Source: Candidatus Nitrosopumilus sp.
Lineage (GTDB): Archaea; Thermoproteota; Nitrososphaeria; Nitrososphaerales; Nitrosopumilaceae
Direction of reading: 5' to 3'
DNA: 22,359 nt
Assembly: GCA_029864805.1 (NCBI GenBank)
Contig: JAOTSS010000030.1
Location: 1 to 22,359, forward strand
Positions 7,319 through 15,402 of this stretch are shown in pieces. The translations under genes were made by a program, and so were the position numbers. The notes under the pieces are model-generated. The model was given only the letters and a program-made list of their open reading frames with translations, did not search any database and had not been told where the DNA came from. How positions within the stretch are numbered: the stretch's first letter is position 1; each line of letters begins with the position of its first letter.

Positions 7319-7705
7319 ATGAGTACATCATCAGTCTCAAGAAAACAACTTGTTTTAGAAATTCGAGGAAAAGCAAAAATCTCATGTGATCTCAAACGTC
7401 ATTTGTCTCCAAGAACTGTTGGGGCTATTATGAGATCGTTGCCATTAGAAGGACATGCCCATCTATTGGGAAAAAATATTTCGTATTTTGAAACTCATGT
7501 TGATGGTGGAATTGAAAGATCCAGATCTGAATTCAAAAAAGGTGATGTTGCATTCTTGCCTTCTGCTGGAAGTATCTGTTTTTTCCTAAATGATGCCATA
7601 TTTACAAAAACTATGACTCCTATTGGAAAATTGAATGGAGATATCGATGCTTTAAACGATATTAAATCTGGAGATGTGTTTTGTATCTATGAGGAAACTA
7701 CTTGA
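7319..7705 (+). CDS. cyclophilin-like fold protein (TM1367-type)
   Basis: A 128-aa protein of the archaeal/bacterial cyclophilin-like fold group. It opens with a strand LVLEIRGKAKISCDLKRHLS, then PRTVGAIMRSLPLEGHAHLLG, and later GDVAFLPSAGSICFFL, a core beta-barrel pattern. True prolyl-isomerase activity is not established for this group, so no enzyme function is claimed. ATG 7319 matches the TATATAA box 26 nt upstream. The 3' end overlaps the convergent S25e gene by 19 nt, so the two C-termini constrain each other. It is divergent from rpoK. Confidence 0.8.
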   Translation: MSTSSVSRKQLVLEIRGKAKISCDLKRHLSPRTVGAIMRSLPLEGHAHLLGKNISYFETHVDGGIERSRSEFKKGDVAFLPSAGSICFFLNDAIFTKTMTPIGKLNGDIDALNDIKSGDVFCIYEETT

Positions 7706-7995
7706 TATAGATGATGACCTGAATATCCGCCAACTTTTTTTACGATTCCTTTGTTTGCTGATTCTTTTAGAAATGCATTTGCTGCAGAAATTTTAACTCC
7801 TGTTTGTCTTGCAAGATCTTGAACTGTCACAACTTTGGAATTTTGTATGATTTTAATTGCTTGTTGTTCATTTACTTTCACTACGATCTCTGCTTTTTTT
7901 GGACCACCTTCACCTTTGTCTTTCTTTTTCTTTGTATCTTTAGACCCTGCTGATTTGTCCTTGTTTCCAGCTGTTGGTTTCTTTGCTCCGCCCAT
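7687..7995 (-). CDS. rps25e: 30S ribosomal protein S25e
   Basis: A 102-aa protein with a lysine-rich disordered N-terminus (residues 1-34, MGGAKKPTAGNKDK...) and the S25e winged-helix domain: VVTVQDLARQTGVKISAANAF, then GIVKKVGGYSGHHLYQ. It belongs to the small subunit, near the head. S25e occurs in crenarchaeal and thaumarchaeal lineages but not most Euryarchaeota, which supports the lineage call. A TTATAAAC-type box at about 8017-8025 (minus strand) is 26 nt upstream of the ATG. It overlaps the cyclophilin-like gene tail to tail. Confidence 0.95.
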   Translation of the reverse strand: MGGAKKPTAGNKDKSAGSKDTKKKKDKGEGGPKKAEIVVKVNEQQAIKIIQNSKVVTVQDLARQTGVKISAANAFLKESANKGIVKKVGGYSGHHLYQVVSS

Positions 7996-8119
7996 AAATT
8001 TAGAAAAAAATATTCCTCTTATAAACGATGAACCGACTTTGTAAATTTCTCTTTTCTAAACCTTTAATTTTCTGTAAAAATATTTTCAAGTATAAATAAC
8101 ATCTTGGCTATAATCTTGT

Positions 8120-8332
8120 ATGGGTATAGTAGCAAAAGGCGCAAAATGCAATGTTGACAGCTGTGATCAAGATGGAGCTCGCTCTCTTAACACTAGTAAA
8201 GTTGAAAATTCTGGGCTTCGCGTAAATTCATCTGGCAAAAAAACAGTCCTTTGCAAGGAACACTACAAGGAATACAAAAAAGAATCCAAAGATGACAGGG
8301 ATCTTGAACGTGCTCGATTTAACAAGTTTTAG
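8120..8332 (+). CDS. small zinc-binding-type protein, thaumarchaeal
   Basis: A 70-aa basic protein with C10, C15, C45 and H48 (KCNVDSC...LCKEHY), a likely four-ligand zinc site. The charged tail (KKESKDDRDLERARF) is helical. The TATAAATA-type box at 8092-8099 sits 26 nt before the ATG, so the start is firm. It is wedged between S25e and the DHS-like gene, and the stop is 2 nt from the convergent stop of the latter. Function is unknown; its position among translation genes suggests, but does not show, a ribosome- or RNA-related role. Confidence 0.82.
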   Translation: MGIVAKGAKCNVDSCDQDGARSLNTSKVENSGLRVNSSGKKTVLCKEHYKEYKKESKDDRDLERARFNKF

Positions 8333-8334
8333 TT

Positions 8335-9423
8335 TTAATTTTTTGATTTCTTTTTCTTGTTATCGGGATTTTTAAAATAATCTTCACTTAGTTTTTCGTA
8401 TAATTTGCCTAATTTCTTGTACAATCTTTTTGGTTTTCTAGTCTTTTGATTACTGAGGACGTATAATGCAAGAATTGGAAATGCAATTGTAGCATCTGCA
8501 TAAACTGTTACCATTCCGTCATGAGCATCCTGAACTTTACCCCAGCTTTTCCCTTCTTGCAGTGTTGCACCTGACAATCCTCCAGTATCTGGACGCGCGT
8601 CTGTAATCTGAATGATATAGTCTTGCCCTCCATCTTCTCTTTTCAGAATTTGATCTAAAAGTGGGCCTGTTTGCTGAGCTGTGTTCTTTGGCACTCCTCC
8701 ACCTAACTCTAAAATCCCTGATTTTTTTGAATCATATACAATTGCTGCTTGTTCAATAATTTCTTTGACAAAGTCAAGATTGTATATTTTATTTTGTAAT
8801 CTATGAACCGCCAAATTCAGTGCCAATGATGAGTCTTTTATCGTTGAAATGTATACTGGAACATCATAATCATATGCTGCTGTAACAAAACTTTTTTCAG
8901 GATGTTTTGCTTTTTCTTTACTTATCTTTCCCATCAAATTACAAAATTCTGCTGTGGTAAATGGCTTGTCCGGAAAATTATCTCCAAACATTTTTTGAAT
9001 TAATGCATCTTGCGCTTCTAACGTTTCACTAAATTTAATGTACACATCCCTAATTCTGACAATTTCATTTTCATACAGTTTCATGTCGTCCACATCAAAA
9101 CTCCCTTGCTTGACTGGCAGTCCCCATGCAAAATGATCTTCATGATATACGTTAGCTCCTGTTGTAACTATCCAATCCACAAACCCTCTTTCAATTAGCG
9201 TCTTGACAATTCCTCCAAACCCAACTGGTGTCATTGCACCTGAAATTGTTAGACAAATTGTTGCATCCTCTTTGATCATTTTGGCATAAAGTTTTGCTGC
9301 ATCTCCAAGCTGTCTTCCGTTATATCCCGAACTTGAATAAACATCCACTAGATCTTCTATGGTCATTTTTGGATCTAATTTTATGTGAGGGATGTCTTTG
9401 CCATGAAACTTGTGTGGATCCAT
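8335..9423 (-). CDS. deoxyhypusine synthase family protein
   Basis: A 362-aa NAD-dependent aminobutyl-transferase fold (DHS family). Visible are the N-terminal SGAMTPVGFGG segment (61-71), VDWIVTTGANVYHEDH (82-97), the NAD-region LGGGVPKN (240-247), and EGKSWGK with the catalytic-type lysine K296 in the SWGK position (human Lys329). In authentic DHS the GGG segment continues K-H-H, whose His contacts spermidine; here it is K-N-T, and the Asp of human SDSGARPD is not conserved. The protein may modify aIF5A (deoxyhypusine) or be a DHS-like enzyme acting on another amine. The tail is lysine-rich. ATG 9423 fits an upstream AT box near 9450. An agmatinase lies about 3 kb downstream. Confidence 0.88.
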   Translation of the reverse strand: MDPHKFHGKDIPHIKLDPKMTIEDLVDVYSSSGYNGRQLGDAAKLYAKMIKEDATICLTISGAMTPVGFGGIVKTLIERGFVDWIVTTGANVYHEDHFAWGLPVKQGSFDVDDMKLYENEIVRIRDVYIKFSETLEAQDALIQKMFGDNFPDKPFTTAEFCNLMGKISKEKAKHPEKSFVTAAYDYDVPVYISTIKDSSLALNLAVHRLQNKIYNLDFVKEIIEQAAIVYDSKKSGILELGGGVPKNTAQQTGPLLDQILKREDGGQDYIIQITDARPDTGGLSGATLQEGKSWGKVQDAHDGMVTVYADATIAFPILALYVLSNQKTRKPKRLYKKLGKLYEKLSEDYFKNPDNKKKKSKN

Positions 9424-9537
9424 AATTTAAAAATTCAATTTTTCGGTAAATAATGCTATCGCAATGCTTTTTTTAGAATACATTGAATTTCTTCAAGAAA
9501 ATATTACTTATTTAGGAACATTGTGAAATAATATGAA

Positions 9538-9873
9538 ATGAACATAATTGATTTACATGACCCTCTAAGAGTTAATAAAATTCCTGATGAAGTTGAAGTT
9601 TTACTGTCTTCTGGAAATTTTATTCAAGATAATTTTGTAATTTCTAAAGTCGAACTACGACTTTACACTGAAAGAACTGATGAAAAATTGGGTAACTTTT
9701 CTTTGATCACCTCATTTGTTGAGACTAATCAGGGCTCAGTTGAAATGATTTATGATGAGGGATTTCGTGGTGAAAATCCTCTTTTGAGGGCGTCTGAATT
9801 CCTTACATCCAATTTGGGCATATCGGGTTTAGTTTTACGTTCAATAATCACTCTGCGTGAAAAATCAAAATGA
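9538..9873 (+). CDS. conserved-type hypothetical protein
   Basis: A 111-aa soluble protein of mixed alpha/beta character: an N-terminal DLHDPLRVNKIPDEVEVLLSS segment, a middle pair of strands (KVELRLYTERT, NFSLITSFVET), and a helix LLRASEFLTSNLG. There is no catalytic or metal motif and no transmembrane segment. I do not recognise the family. Codon use and composition match the neighbours, it has its own AT-rich promoter region, and it ends 2 nt before the convergent pentapeptide-repeat gene, in keeping with the region's tail-to-tail pattern. These features argue that it is real. Confidence 0.82.
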   Translation: MNIIDLHDPLRVNKIPDEVEVLLSSGNFIQDNFVISKVELRLYTERTDEKLGNFSLITSFVETNQGSVEMIYDEGFRGENPLLRASEFLTSNLGISGLVLRSIITLREKSK

Positions 9874-9875
9874 TT

Positions 9876-10373
9876 TTACCACAAATTGCCTTGTTTCTTT
9901 AATGTCATTCTTGCATCCTTTGAAACAGTATCTAACGTATGTGAATCGTAATTTGCATTTGTAAAATCTGTGGATGTGAGAACTGCACCTTCAAAATTCG
10001 TATGTCTAAGATTCACACCGCTTAAATTAGCTTCACTCAAATCCGCATTTCTTAAATCTGCATAAAACAAATCCGCCCCCCTAATGTCTGCACCTCGTAA
10101 ATCTGCACCATACAATTCCGCATCCCATAATTTTGCATTTGAAATATTTGCCCCTCTCATATCAGATCCTCTAAATTTTACATAAAACAAGATTGCCCCA
10201 CTCAAGTCCGCCCCACTGAGGTCAGCGCAACTCAAATCTGCATTATGAACGTCCCTATTTTTAAGATCAACTCCTTTCATGTTAGTATCTGATAGATCCC
10301 GTCCAATCAAATCTTCATAATTAAAATTAACTTTTGAGAGATTTCGTTTTCTAAAAATATCTGACGGATTCAT
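9876..10373 (-). CDS. pentapeptide-repeat protein
   Basis: A 165-aa protein in which residues from about 20 to 145 are tandem A(D/N)LxX repeats (for example ADLSCADLSGADLSGA and GADLRGADIRGADLFYADL). These fold into a right-handed quadrilateral beta-helix. Such proteins can mimic DNA (the Qnr/MfpA type protects gyrase) or act as scaffolds; nothing here shows which. There is no signal peptide or membrane segment, so it is cytosolic. The C-terminal 20 residues (DAVSKDARMTLKKQG-like) are not repeats. It stops 2 nt from the convergent hypothetical gene. Confidence 0.9.
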   Translation of the reverse strand: MNPSDIFRKRNLSKVNFNYEDLIGRDLSDTNMKGVDLKNRDVHNADLSCADLSGADLSGAILFYVKFRGSDMRGANISNAKLWDAELYGADLRGADIRGADLFYADLRNADLSEANLSGVNLRHTNFEGAVLTSTDFTNANYDSHTLDTVSKDARMTLKKQGNLW

Positions 10374-10441
10374 TATATGTTACAAATTAACAAAATTAGT
10401 ACATTTGAATTTAGATCTAAAAAGAATGCCTATGCCTATTA

Positions 10442-10594
10442 TTAATTGAATAATTCTAATTCTTGTAGGATTTTACCCATGGAGTGTTTCCATCGTCTCA
10501 TTTCATCAATATCATGCGGTCTGTTATTTTCTAATTCTTTTTTTTGTTTGAGTAATTCCTGATGCCTTTCATCGTCAATTTTTTTACCACGCAC
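10442..10594 (-). CDS. 50-aa charged small protein
   Basis: A short frame between the pentapeptide gene and thrS on the minus strand, read from GTG at 10592-10594. It is rich in K, E, Q and L (RGKKIDDERHQELLKQKKEL, RRWKHSMGKILQELELF) and probably forms one helical hairpin or coiled coil. A GGAATTTATT box (about 10617-10624) is 26-27 nt upstream of the GTG, and an in-frame TAA closes the frame only 5 codons before it, so the start is well defined. No family was recognised. The coding-like composition and correct promoter spacing are the evidence. It is too short for many gene callers. Confidence 0.62.
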   Translation of the reverse strand: MRGKKIDDERHQELLKQKKELENNRPHDIDEMRRWKHSMGKILQELELFN

Positions 10595-10773
10595 ACATGT
10601 TGTCTTTTACATTTGAATAAATTCCTATTCGCTCACCTCACAAATCTTGTTTTTTGTCACATGCCGTATCTGTCTTTTTTTTAACTCGATGATGCCTCAA
10701 AATATTTCTATTTTGGCAATTTATGGCATTTTTTGAGAATCGTATATTTATGCCATTTTTAGTATGTTTTAAC

Positions 10774-12642
10774 ATGCGTATATTGCAATTGCATTGTGAT
10801 CATATTGAATATACACCTACAAAAAAGGAAATAAAGTCAGCTGAGGATATTGATAATCCTCAAACTCAAAGACTTGAAGAACTTGTAGTTGTATTTGTTG
10901 CAATAGAGGACGGGGATGATTCTTCAGTTGCACAAAATGCAATATCTCAAATTAAAAATTCTATGGAAAAGATTGGCTGTAAAAAATTATTGCTATATCC
11001 TTATGCTCATCTCAGTTCTAACCTGGCAAAGCCATCTGTTGCAATGAGTCTGCTTGAAGAGATGGAAGAAAATGCCTCTGATCTTGAGGTATCCCATTCT
11101 CCATTTGGCTGGACAAAATCTTATAAAATTCAAGTAAAAGGACACCCACTTGCTGAAAGCTCCAAAGTTGTCACAAAAGATTCATCTAATTCTAAACCTG
11201 ATGAAGAGATAACCTCTGATGCCCTAAAAGGGGAATCCAAGATTCGTTCTTATTGGAAAATACTTTCTCCTGATGGAACAATGACCAACATTGGAGATTT
11301 TGATTTTTCAAAAAATAAAAAATTAGAAATTTTGGCAAAATATGAATCTGCAAAAATACGTAAAGTTGATCAACCTCCACCACACGTTGCATTGATGAAA
11401 AAAATGGGAATATCTGATTATGAACCTGCATCCGATTCAGGCAACATGAGATTTTATCCTAATGGCAGATTGATTAAATCCTTGATTGAACGTTATGTTA
11501 CTGATAGAGTGAAAGAATATGGCGGATATGAAGTTGAAACTCCAATCATGTATGATTCTGAACATCCCAGTATGGTTAGTTACTTTAATCGATTCCCTGC
11601 AAGACAATACAATATTGATTCCGAAGGGAAAAAACTTTTTTTGAGATTTGCTGCATGCTTTGGTCAATTTCTCATGGCAAACCAATACCAGCTATCCTAC
11701 AAGAATTTACCTTACAGACTCTATGAGCTTACACGTTACAGCTTTAGACGAGAACAGTCTGGTGAGCTTGTTGGTTTAAGACGCCTAAGGGCATTTACTA
11801 TGCCTGACTGCCATGCTTTTTGTAAAGACATTGATCAAGCAGTTGATGAAATCAAGGTCAGATTCGATCTTTCTCAAAGCGTACTTCGTAATCTTGGAAT
11901 TGATGACACTGACTATGAAATGGCAATCAGATTCACTGAGGACTTCTACAATGAAAATAAACTTGCAATAGAGGAACTAGTAAAGAAACACGGAAGACCC
12001 GTATTGGTTGAAATGTGGAAAGAGAAATTCTTTTATTTTGTTTTAAAATGGGAGTTTAACTTTATCGATGGTCTTGGAAAAGCTTCTGCATTATCTACAG
12101 ATCAGATTGATGTTGAAAATGGCAATAGGTACGATATTGACTTTGTCGATGAAAATAATGTGAAACAACATCCAATTATCTTACATAATTCCCCTAGTGG
12201 TGCAATTGAAAGAATCATTTACGTATTACTTGAAAAAGCCGCAAAGGATTCTCACGAAGGTCGAAAGCCACAATTCCCTCTATGGTTGGCACCAACTCAA
12301 GTTAGAATCATTCCACTTAAAGAAGAATTCCATGAATTTTCTGAAAAGCTCAGTGATAAGATTTCTACAAATAATATTCGTGTTGACATTGATGATCGAA
12401 ACGAAAGTATCGGCAAGAGAATTCGTGAAGCTGAAAAAGAATGGATACGCTACATTTTGGTAATTGGCGAAAAGGAAGCAAGCTCACAAAATCTCAGTAT
12501 TCGAGATAGGCAGACTGGAAATGTTCGAGAATTATCTTTTGATGACTTCATTAATGAAATTAATGAACAGACTAAAGGAAAACCCACAACTGGTTTGAAT
12601 TTACCCAAACATCTCTCAAAGCGACCAAATCTGATGGTGTAA
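10774..12642 (+). CDS. thrS: threonyl-tRNA synthetase, archaeal type
   Basis: A class II aaRS of about 622 aa that charges tRNA-Thr. The N-terminus MRILQLHCDHIEYTP and the later YKIQVKGHPLAE mark the archaeal DTD-like editing domain (residues 1-140), which removes mischarged serine. The catalytic core starts near 227 (RFYPNGRLIKSLIERYV). Zn ligands are C295 (AACFGQF), H347 (PDCHAFC) and the His of LHNSPSGAIER. Motif 2 is YSFRREQSG, motif 3 GAIERI. An anticodon-binding domain ends the protein. ATG 10774 is chosen over ATG 10723 because the protein family starts here and an ATATTTAT box lies 26 nt upstream. It is followed after 2 nt by agmatinase, so the two are co-transcribed. Confidence 0.96.
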   Translation: MRILQLHCDHIEYTPTKKEIKSAEDIDNPQTQRLEELVVVFVAIEDGDDSSVAQNAISQIKNSMEKIGCKKLLLYPYAHLSSNLAKPSVAMSLLEEMEENASDLEVSHSPFGWTKSYKIQVKGHPLAESSKVVTKDSSNSKPDEEITSDALKGESKIRSYWKILSPDGTMTNIGDFDFSKNKKLEILAKYESAKIRKVDQPPPHVALMKKMGISDYEPASDSGNMRFYPNGRLIKSLIERYVTDRVKEYGGYEVETPIMYDSEHPSMVSYFNRFPARQYNIDSEGKKLFLRFAACFGQFLMANQYQLSYKNLPYRLYELTRYSFRREQSGELVGLRRLRAFTMPDCHAFCKDIDQAVDEIKVRFDLSQSVLRNLGIDDTDYEMAIRFTEDFYNENKLAIEELVKKHGRPVLVEMWKEKFFYFVLKWEFNFIDGLGKASALSTDQIDVENGNRYDIDFVDENNVKQHPIILHNSPSGAIERIIYVLLEKAAKDSHEGRKPQFPLWLAPTQVRIIPLKEEFHEFSEKLSDKISTNNIRVDIDDRNESIGKRIREAEKEWIRYILVIGEKEASSQNLSIRDRQTGNVRELSFDDFINEINEQTKGKPTTGLNLPKHLSKRPNLMV

Positions 12643-12644
12643 AA

Positions 12645-13520
12645 ATGAGTTTTCTTGAATTATACATGAACAAAAATCCAATGATCACAGCATCTGATGA
12701 TGCTTCTGAACCTGTGGCTACAATATTTGGGATTCCTTTTGATTCAACTCACTCCTACAAACCGGGATGTAGGTTTGGTCCTGATGCAATTCGTGATTCT
12801 TTTAACAACATTGAGATTTTCCACCCTGATCTGAAGATAGATTTGGAGAATGTGAATATTGAAGATTTGGGAAACACTCGTCACACTGTTGTTGCATCTG
12901 AAATGATAGATATGGTAAAAAAAATAACTACAGAGCTTGTTTCAAAGCAAAGGCAACTATTCATTTTGGGTGGTGAGCACTCTATCACGTATGGTACGTA
13001 TACCAGTTTTCCAAAAGAAACTGGATATGTGGTTTTTGACGCTCACTATGATTTAAGAGATGAATTTGCAGATATCAAATTAAGTCATGCGTCTTATTTG
13101 AGACGAATTGTTGAAGAAAGGGGCTCTGAGAATATCTTACATGTGGGTGCAAGGGCTTTCGTTAAAGAGGAATTGGAGTTTCTTACTGAAAATAAAATCA
13201 AAACAATTTCTGATAGAGAAATTCGAGATGGAAATGGTCCAAACCTTTTAAAAGATTATGTATCTACTTTTGATAAGATTTATTCTAGCTTTGATCTTGA
13301 TGTCTTAGATCCTGCTTTTGCACCTGGTGTGGGTAATCCGGAAGCTGTCGGCATAACTTCTAGGGAACTCTTTGACATGATTCATACATTTGATGAAACA
13401 AAGGTAATCGGCGTTGATATTGTAGAACTCAATCCATATCATGATAATGGTTCTACTGCATCTTTAGCCGCCAAAATTATTTCTACTTTAATTGCAATGA
13501 ATTTATCTCAAAATAATTAA
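12645..13520 (+). CDS. speB: agmatinase / ureohydrolase family
   Basis: A 291-aa binuclear Mn enzyme of the arginase-agmatinase family. The metal ligands are all visible: H112 (GGEHSIT), D132-A-H134-x-D136 (FDAHYDLR) and D217/D219 (SFDLDVLDP). The GNPEAVGITSRE stretch corresponds to the (T/G)xEPGG(L/I)T region. It converts agmatine to putrescine plus urea; arginase is less likely in this lineage but not excluded. The ATG begins 2 nt after the thrS stop, so the two genes form a tight operon despite unrelated functions. Putrescine/agmatine metabolism may feed the DHS-family protein upstream. Confidence 0.92.
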   Translation: MSFLELYMNKNPMITASDDASEPVATIFGIPFDSTHSYKPGCRFGPDAIRDSFNNIEIFHPDLKIDLENVNIEDLGNTRHTVVASEMIDMVKKITTELVSKQRQLFILGGEHSITYGTYTSFPKETGYVVFDAHYDLRDEFADIKLSHASYLRRIVEERGSENILHVGARAFVKEELEFLTENKIKTISDREIRDGNGPNLLKDYVSTFDKIYSSFDLDVLDPAFAPGVGNPEAVGITSRELFDMIHTFDETKVIGVDIVELNPYHDNGSTASLAAKIISTLIAMNLSQNN

Positions 13521-13744
13521 ATTATTTTAAAATTTCATAGATGTCACAAATGATATTCCAAAAGCAATTCTTCTCTAAATTGCAATTTCAATCCATATGT
13601 CTGGCCTTGCAATCATTATGAATTCAATATTGTGATGTCTCTACATTGTTTTTATGTGTGATTTGGATCATTTTGTAAAATTTTACGCAGTGTTATTCTG
13701 ATTTACTCCTCTCACTTTATTAGATGGTATTTTGAGTGAATCAC

Positions 13745-14317
13745 GTGTTAAATAATCTGAGAGAGACCCTGCGACCTGCCCTTGAAAAAATGGGCAAAGG
13801 GTTTGCTGCTACTGGACTGTCTCCAAATTTTTGGACTTTTGTAGGTCTTGGATTTGCACTTACTGCTGCAGTTGTATATGGGATGGGGATTGAATTTGGA
13901 TTAATCATTGGAGGTATTTTGTTACTTGTTTCGGGATTTTTTGATATGGTTGATGGACAAGTAGCAAGAGTTACTGGAAAGACTTCCAAGAAAGGAGAAT
14001 ATCTTGATTCAATGTTTGATAAAATTTCTGAAGTTGCAATCTTTTTGGGAATTTTAATCGGTGGATATGCTGAGTCATATCTTGTATTACTTGCAATTAC
14101 TTTGTCACTACTGGTAAGTTATGCTAGAGCAAAATCAGATTTAATCAATATCAAATTACAAGGTATTGGAATTGGCGAAAGGGCAGAACGACTATTAGTA
14201 ATTGCAGTGATTGGGATTATTGGTTTTATGGATTATGCTGTACTTATCGTGGTGATCATTGCTGGAATTACTCTAATTCAAAGAATGGTATTTACAACAA
14301 AAAATATTCAAGAATAA
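13745..14317 (+). CDS. CDP-alcohol phosphatidyltransferase (archaetidylinositol-phosphate synthase-like)
   Basis: A membrane enzyme of about 190 aa with the full CDP-OH signature D-x2-D-G-x2-A-R-x8-G-x3-D-x3-D. The aspartates fall at residues 67, 70, 88 and 92 counted from GTG 13745 (FFDMVDGQVAR...GEYLDSMFD). It has about six hydrophobic segments. It transfers a polar head alcohol onto CDP-archaeol. The opening LNNLRETLRPALEK and GLSPNFWT resemble archaetidylinositol-phosphate synthase, so phospho-inositol is the best guess; glycerol phosphate or serine remain possible. GTG 13745 is preferred over GTG 13736 because a CTTTATTA box is centred 26-27 nt upstream. It ends 2 nt from convergent S26e. 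Confidence 0.9.
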   Translation: MLNNLRETLRPALEKMGKGFAATGLSPNFWTFVGLGFALTAAVVYGMGIEFGLIIGGILLLVSGFFDMVDGQVARVTGKTSKKGEYLDSMFDKISEVAIFLGILIGGYAESYLVLLAITLSLLVSYARAKSDLINIKLQGIGIGERAERLLVIAVIGIIGFMDYAVLIVVIIAGITLIQRMVFTTKNIQE

Positions 14318-14319
14318 TA

Positions 14320-14607
14320 CTAACGAAGTTTTCCGCGTTTTCTTCTACTGTCTTCTGATCTAATTTTTAGAATTTTAAAATGAATTGCACATGAAATACA
14401 ATAATGTTTCAAAACTGTTGGTGAGGCAATGTATGCTCCTTGTGCACGTAGTTCTTTTGCCAATGTATGTTCTACTAGATTTAGTCTTGATGTTACTTTT
14501 TTAGCCTTATCTTTTGGAACAGTTTGACCACAGTTTGTACATTGTACTGTACCAGAAGATCCTTTTCCTCCTTTTGTACGACCTCTACTTGCACGCTTAA
14601 GTGGCAT
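14320..14607 (-). CDS. rps26e: 30S ribosomal protein S26e
   Basis: A 95-aa basic protein. Arg/Lys/Gly-rich N-terminus (MPLKRASRGRTKGGKGSSG), then the zinc ribbon CTNCGQTVPKDKAKK and the paired YCISCAIHFKI, the hallmark of S26e; the C-terminus is RRKRGKLR. It sits near the mRNA exit channel of the small subunit. Two upstream ATGs (14619 and 14607) are in frame. The AATATAAG box near 14630-14635 is 26 nt from 14607, which also matches the family start MPLKRASRG. It meets the phosphatidyltransferase gene tail to tail with a 2-nt gap. Confidence 0.95.
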   Translation of the reverse strand: MPLKRASRGRTKGGKGSSGTVQCTNCGQTVPKDKAKKVTSRLNLVEHTLAKELRAQGAYIASPTVLKHYCISCAIHFKILKIRSEDSRRKRGKLR

Positions 14608-14709
14608 GAACATGTGCAAATTTGCCTACTTATATTCTTGATGCATTATTAAGGATCGATTGTTCGCAAGATCATCCCTGATGAAAAATTTATAAGAATT
14701 TTTTCAATA

Positions 14710-14939
14710 TCAAATGAATTTTTGGTAAATGTTCTTTGGGGTAATTGATAATCCAACTTCATTATCGTCACCAGTTAATAATCCGATAACTATCAAATCA
14801 TAATTCCCTGCAATTCTCTCCCTTTTTCTAATACTTCTCTTAGTGAAATTTTTAAAAATTGATTCATGGACGTATTCGGACTAGAACCAATATAAACAAC
14901 AATTGTAATTGCCGTTGTCGGTGTGTTATTGCAAGACAT
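14710..14939 (-). pseudogene. decayed alpha/beta gene, copy 1 (frameshifted)
   Basis: From ATG 14937-14939 a 48-codon frame reads MSCNNTPTTAITIVVYIGSS, then NTSMNQFLKISLREVLEKGREL, and stops at 14793-14795. A single-base shift near 14808-14811 restores a reading that continues GNYDLIVIGLLTGDDNEVGL and SITPKNIYQKFI to a stop at 14710-14712. The strand-helix-YDLIVIG arrangement suggests a Usp/Rossmann-like small protein, but no family is certain. The first half is about 80% identical in DNA to 17385-17500. One copy may be a recent pseudogene, or one base may be missing in the assembly. Confidence 0.45.
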
Positions 14940-15006
14940 GCAAATATCATATCATTGGATATGATTCAACAGACTGTTAAATAATCATGAATTGCATTCT
15001 AATTTC

Positions 15007-15402
15007 ATGTCTGATGACCAATTTCCAGTTGAAAAGATTAGAAATAAAATAAAAGACATCTTAGTAGAGCCTGAAATTCGATTCTGCGGTCTTATTGATA
15101 GTGAAGGTCAATTAGTTGCAGGTGATTTTAAGGATGGAGTGATTCCTTTCGAAACTGACAAAAGAAGAAGGCAAATGTTTCAGGAATTGGCACACAGAGT
15201 AGCAAATCGAAAAGGATTTGATGCCAGTTTGGGCAGAGTGAAATATTCCTCTTCAAGGAGAAAGAATGTTGTAATGATGAGTTTCCCTCTTGGGCGACAT
15301 ATCATAATGATTACAACAGAACCCGGTGTAAACATAGATAGACTGGCTTGGAAAATAATCTACAGATTGGAACACCAATGGTCAGAATTTTATGGATTCT
15401 AG
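15007..15402 (+). CDS. DUF6659-type thaumarchaeal protein, copy 2
   Basis: A 131-aa paralogue of the protein at 4300-4665. The shared segments are IRFCGLIDSEGQLVAGDFK, then the FQELAHRVANRKGFDASLG helix, and the closing MITTEP strand. The C-terminus is longer and more basic/aromatic (WKIIYRLEHQWSEFYGF), so the two copies may act as distinct partners. ATG 15007 is chosen over TTG 14992 because a GTTAAATAAT box centred near 14979 is 27 nt upstream. It sits between a decayed gene and a zinc-ribbon gene, within accessory DNA. Confidence 0.83.
   Translation: MSDDQFPVEKIRNKIKDILVEPEIRFCGLIDSEGQLVAGDFKDGVIPFETDKRRRQMFQELAHRVANRKGFDASLGRVKYSSSRRKNVVMMSFPLGRHIIMITTEPGVNIDRLAWKIIYRLEHQWSEFYGF

Noticed and set aside
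9876..10373. Regular 15-nt periodicity that resembles a repeat array
   Set aside because: It is the coding pattern of the pentapeptide-repeat protein, not a CRISPR or non-coding repeat.
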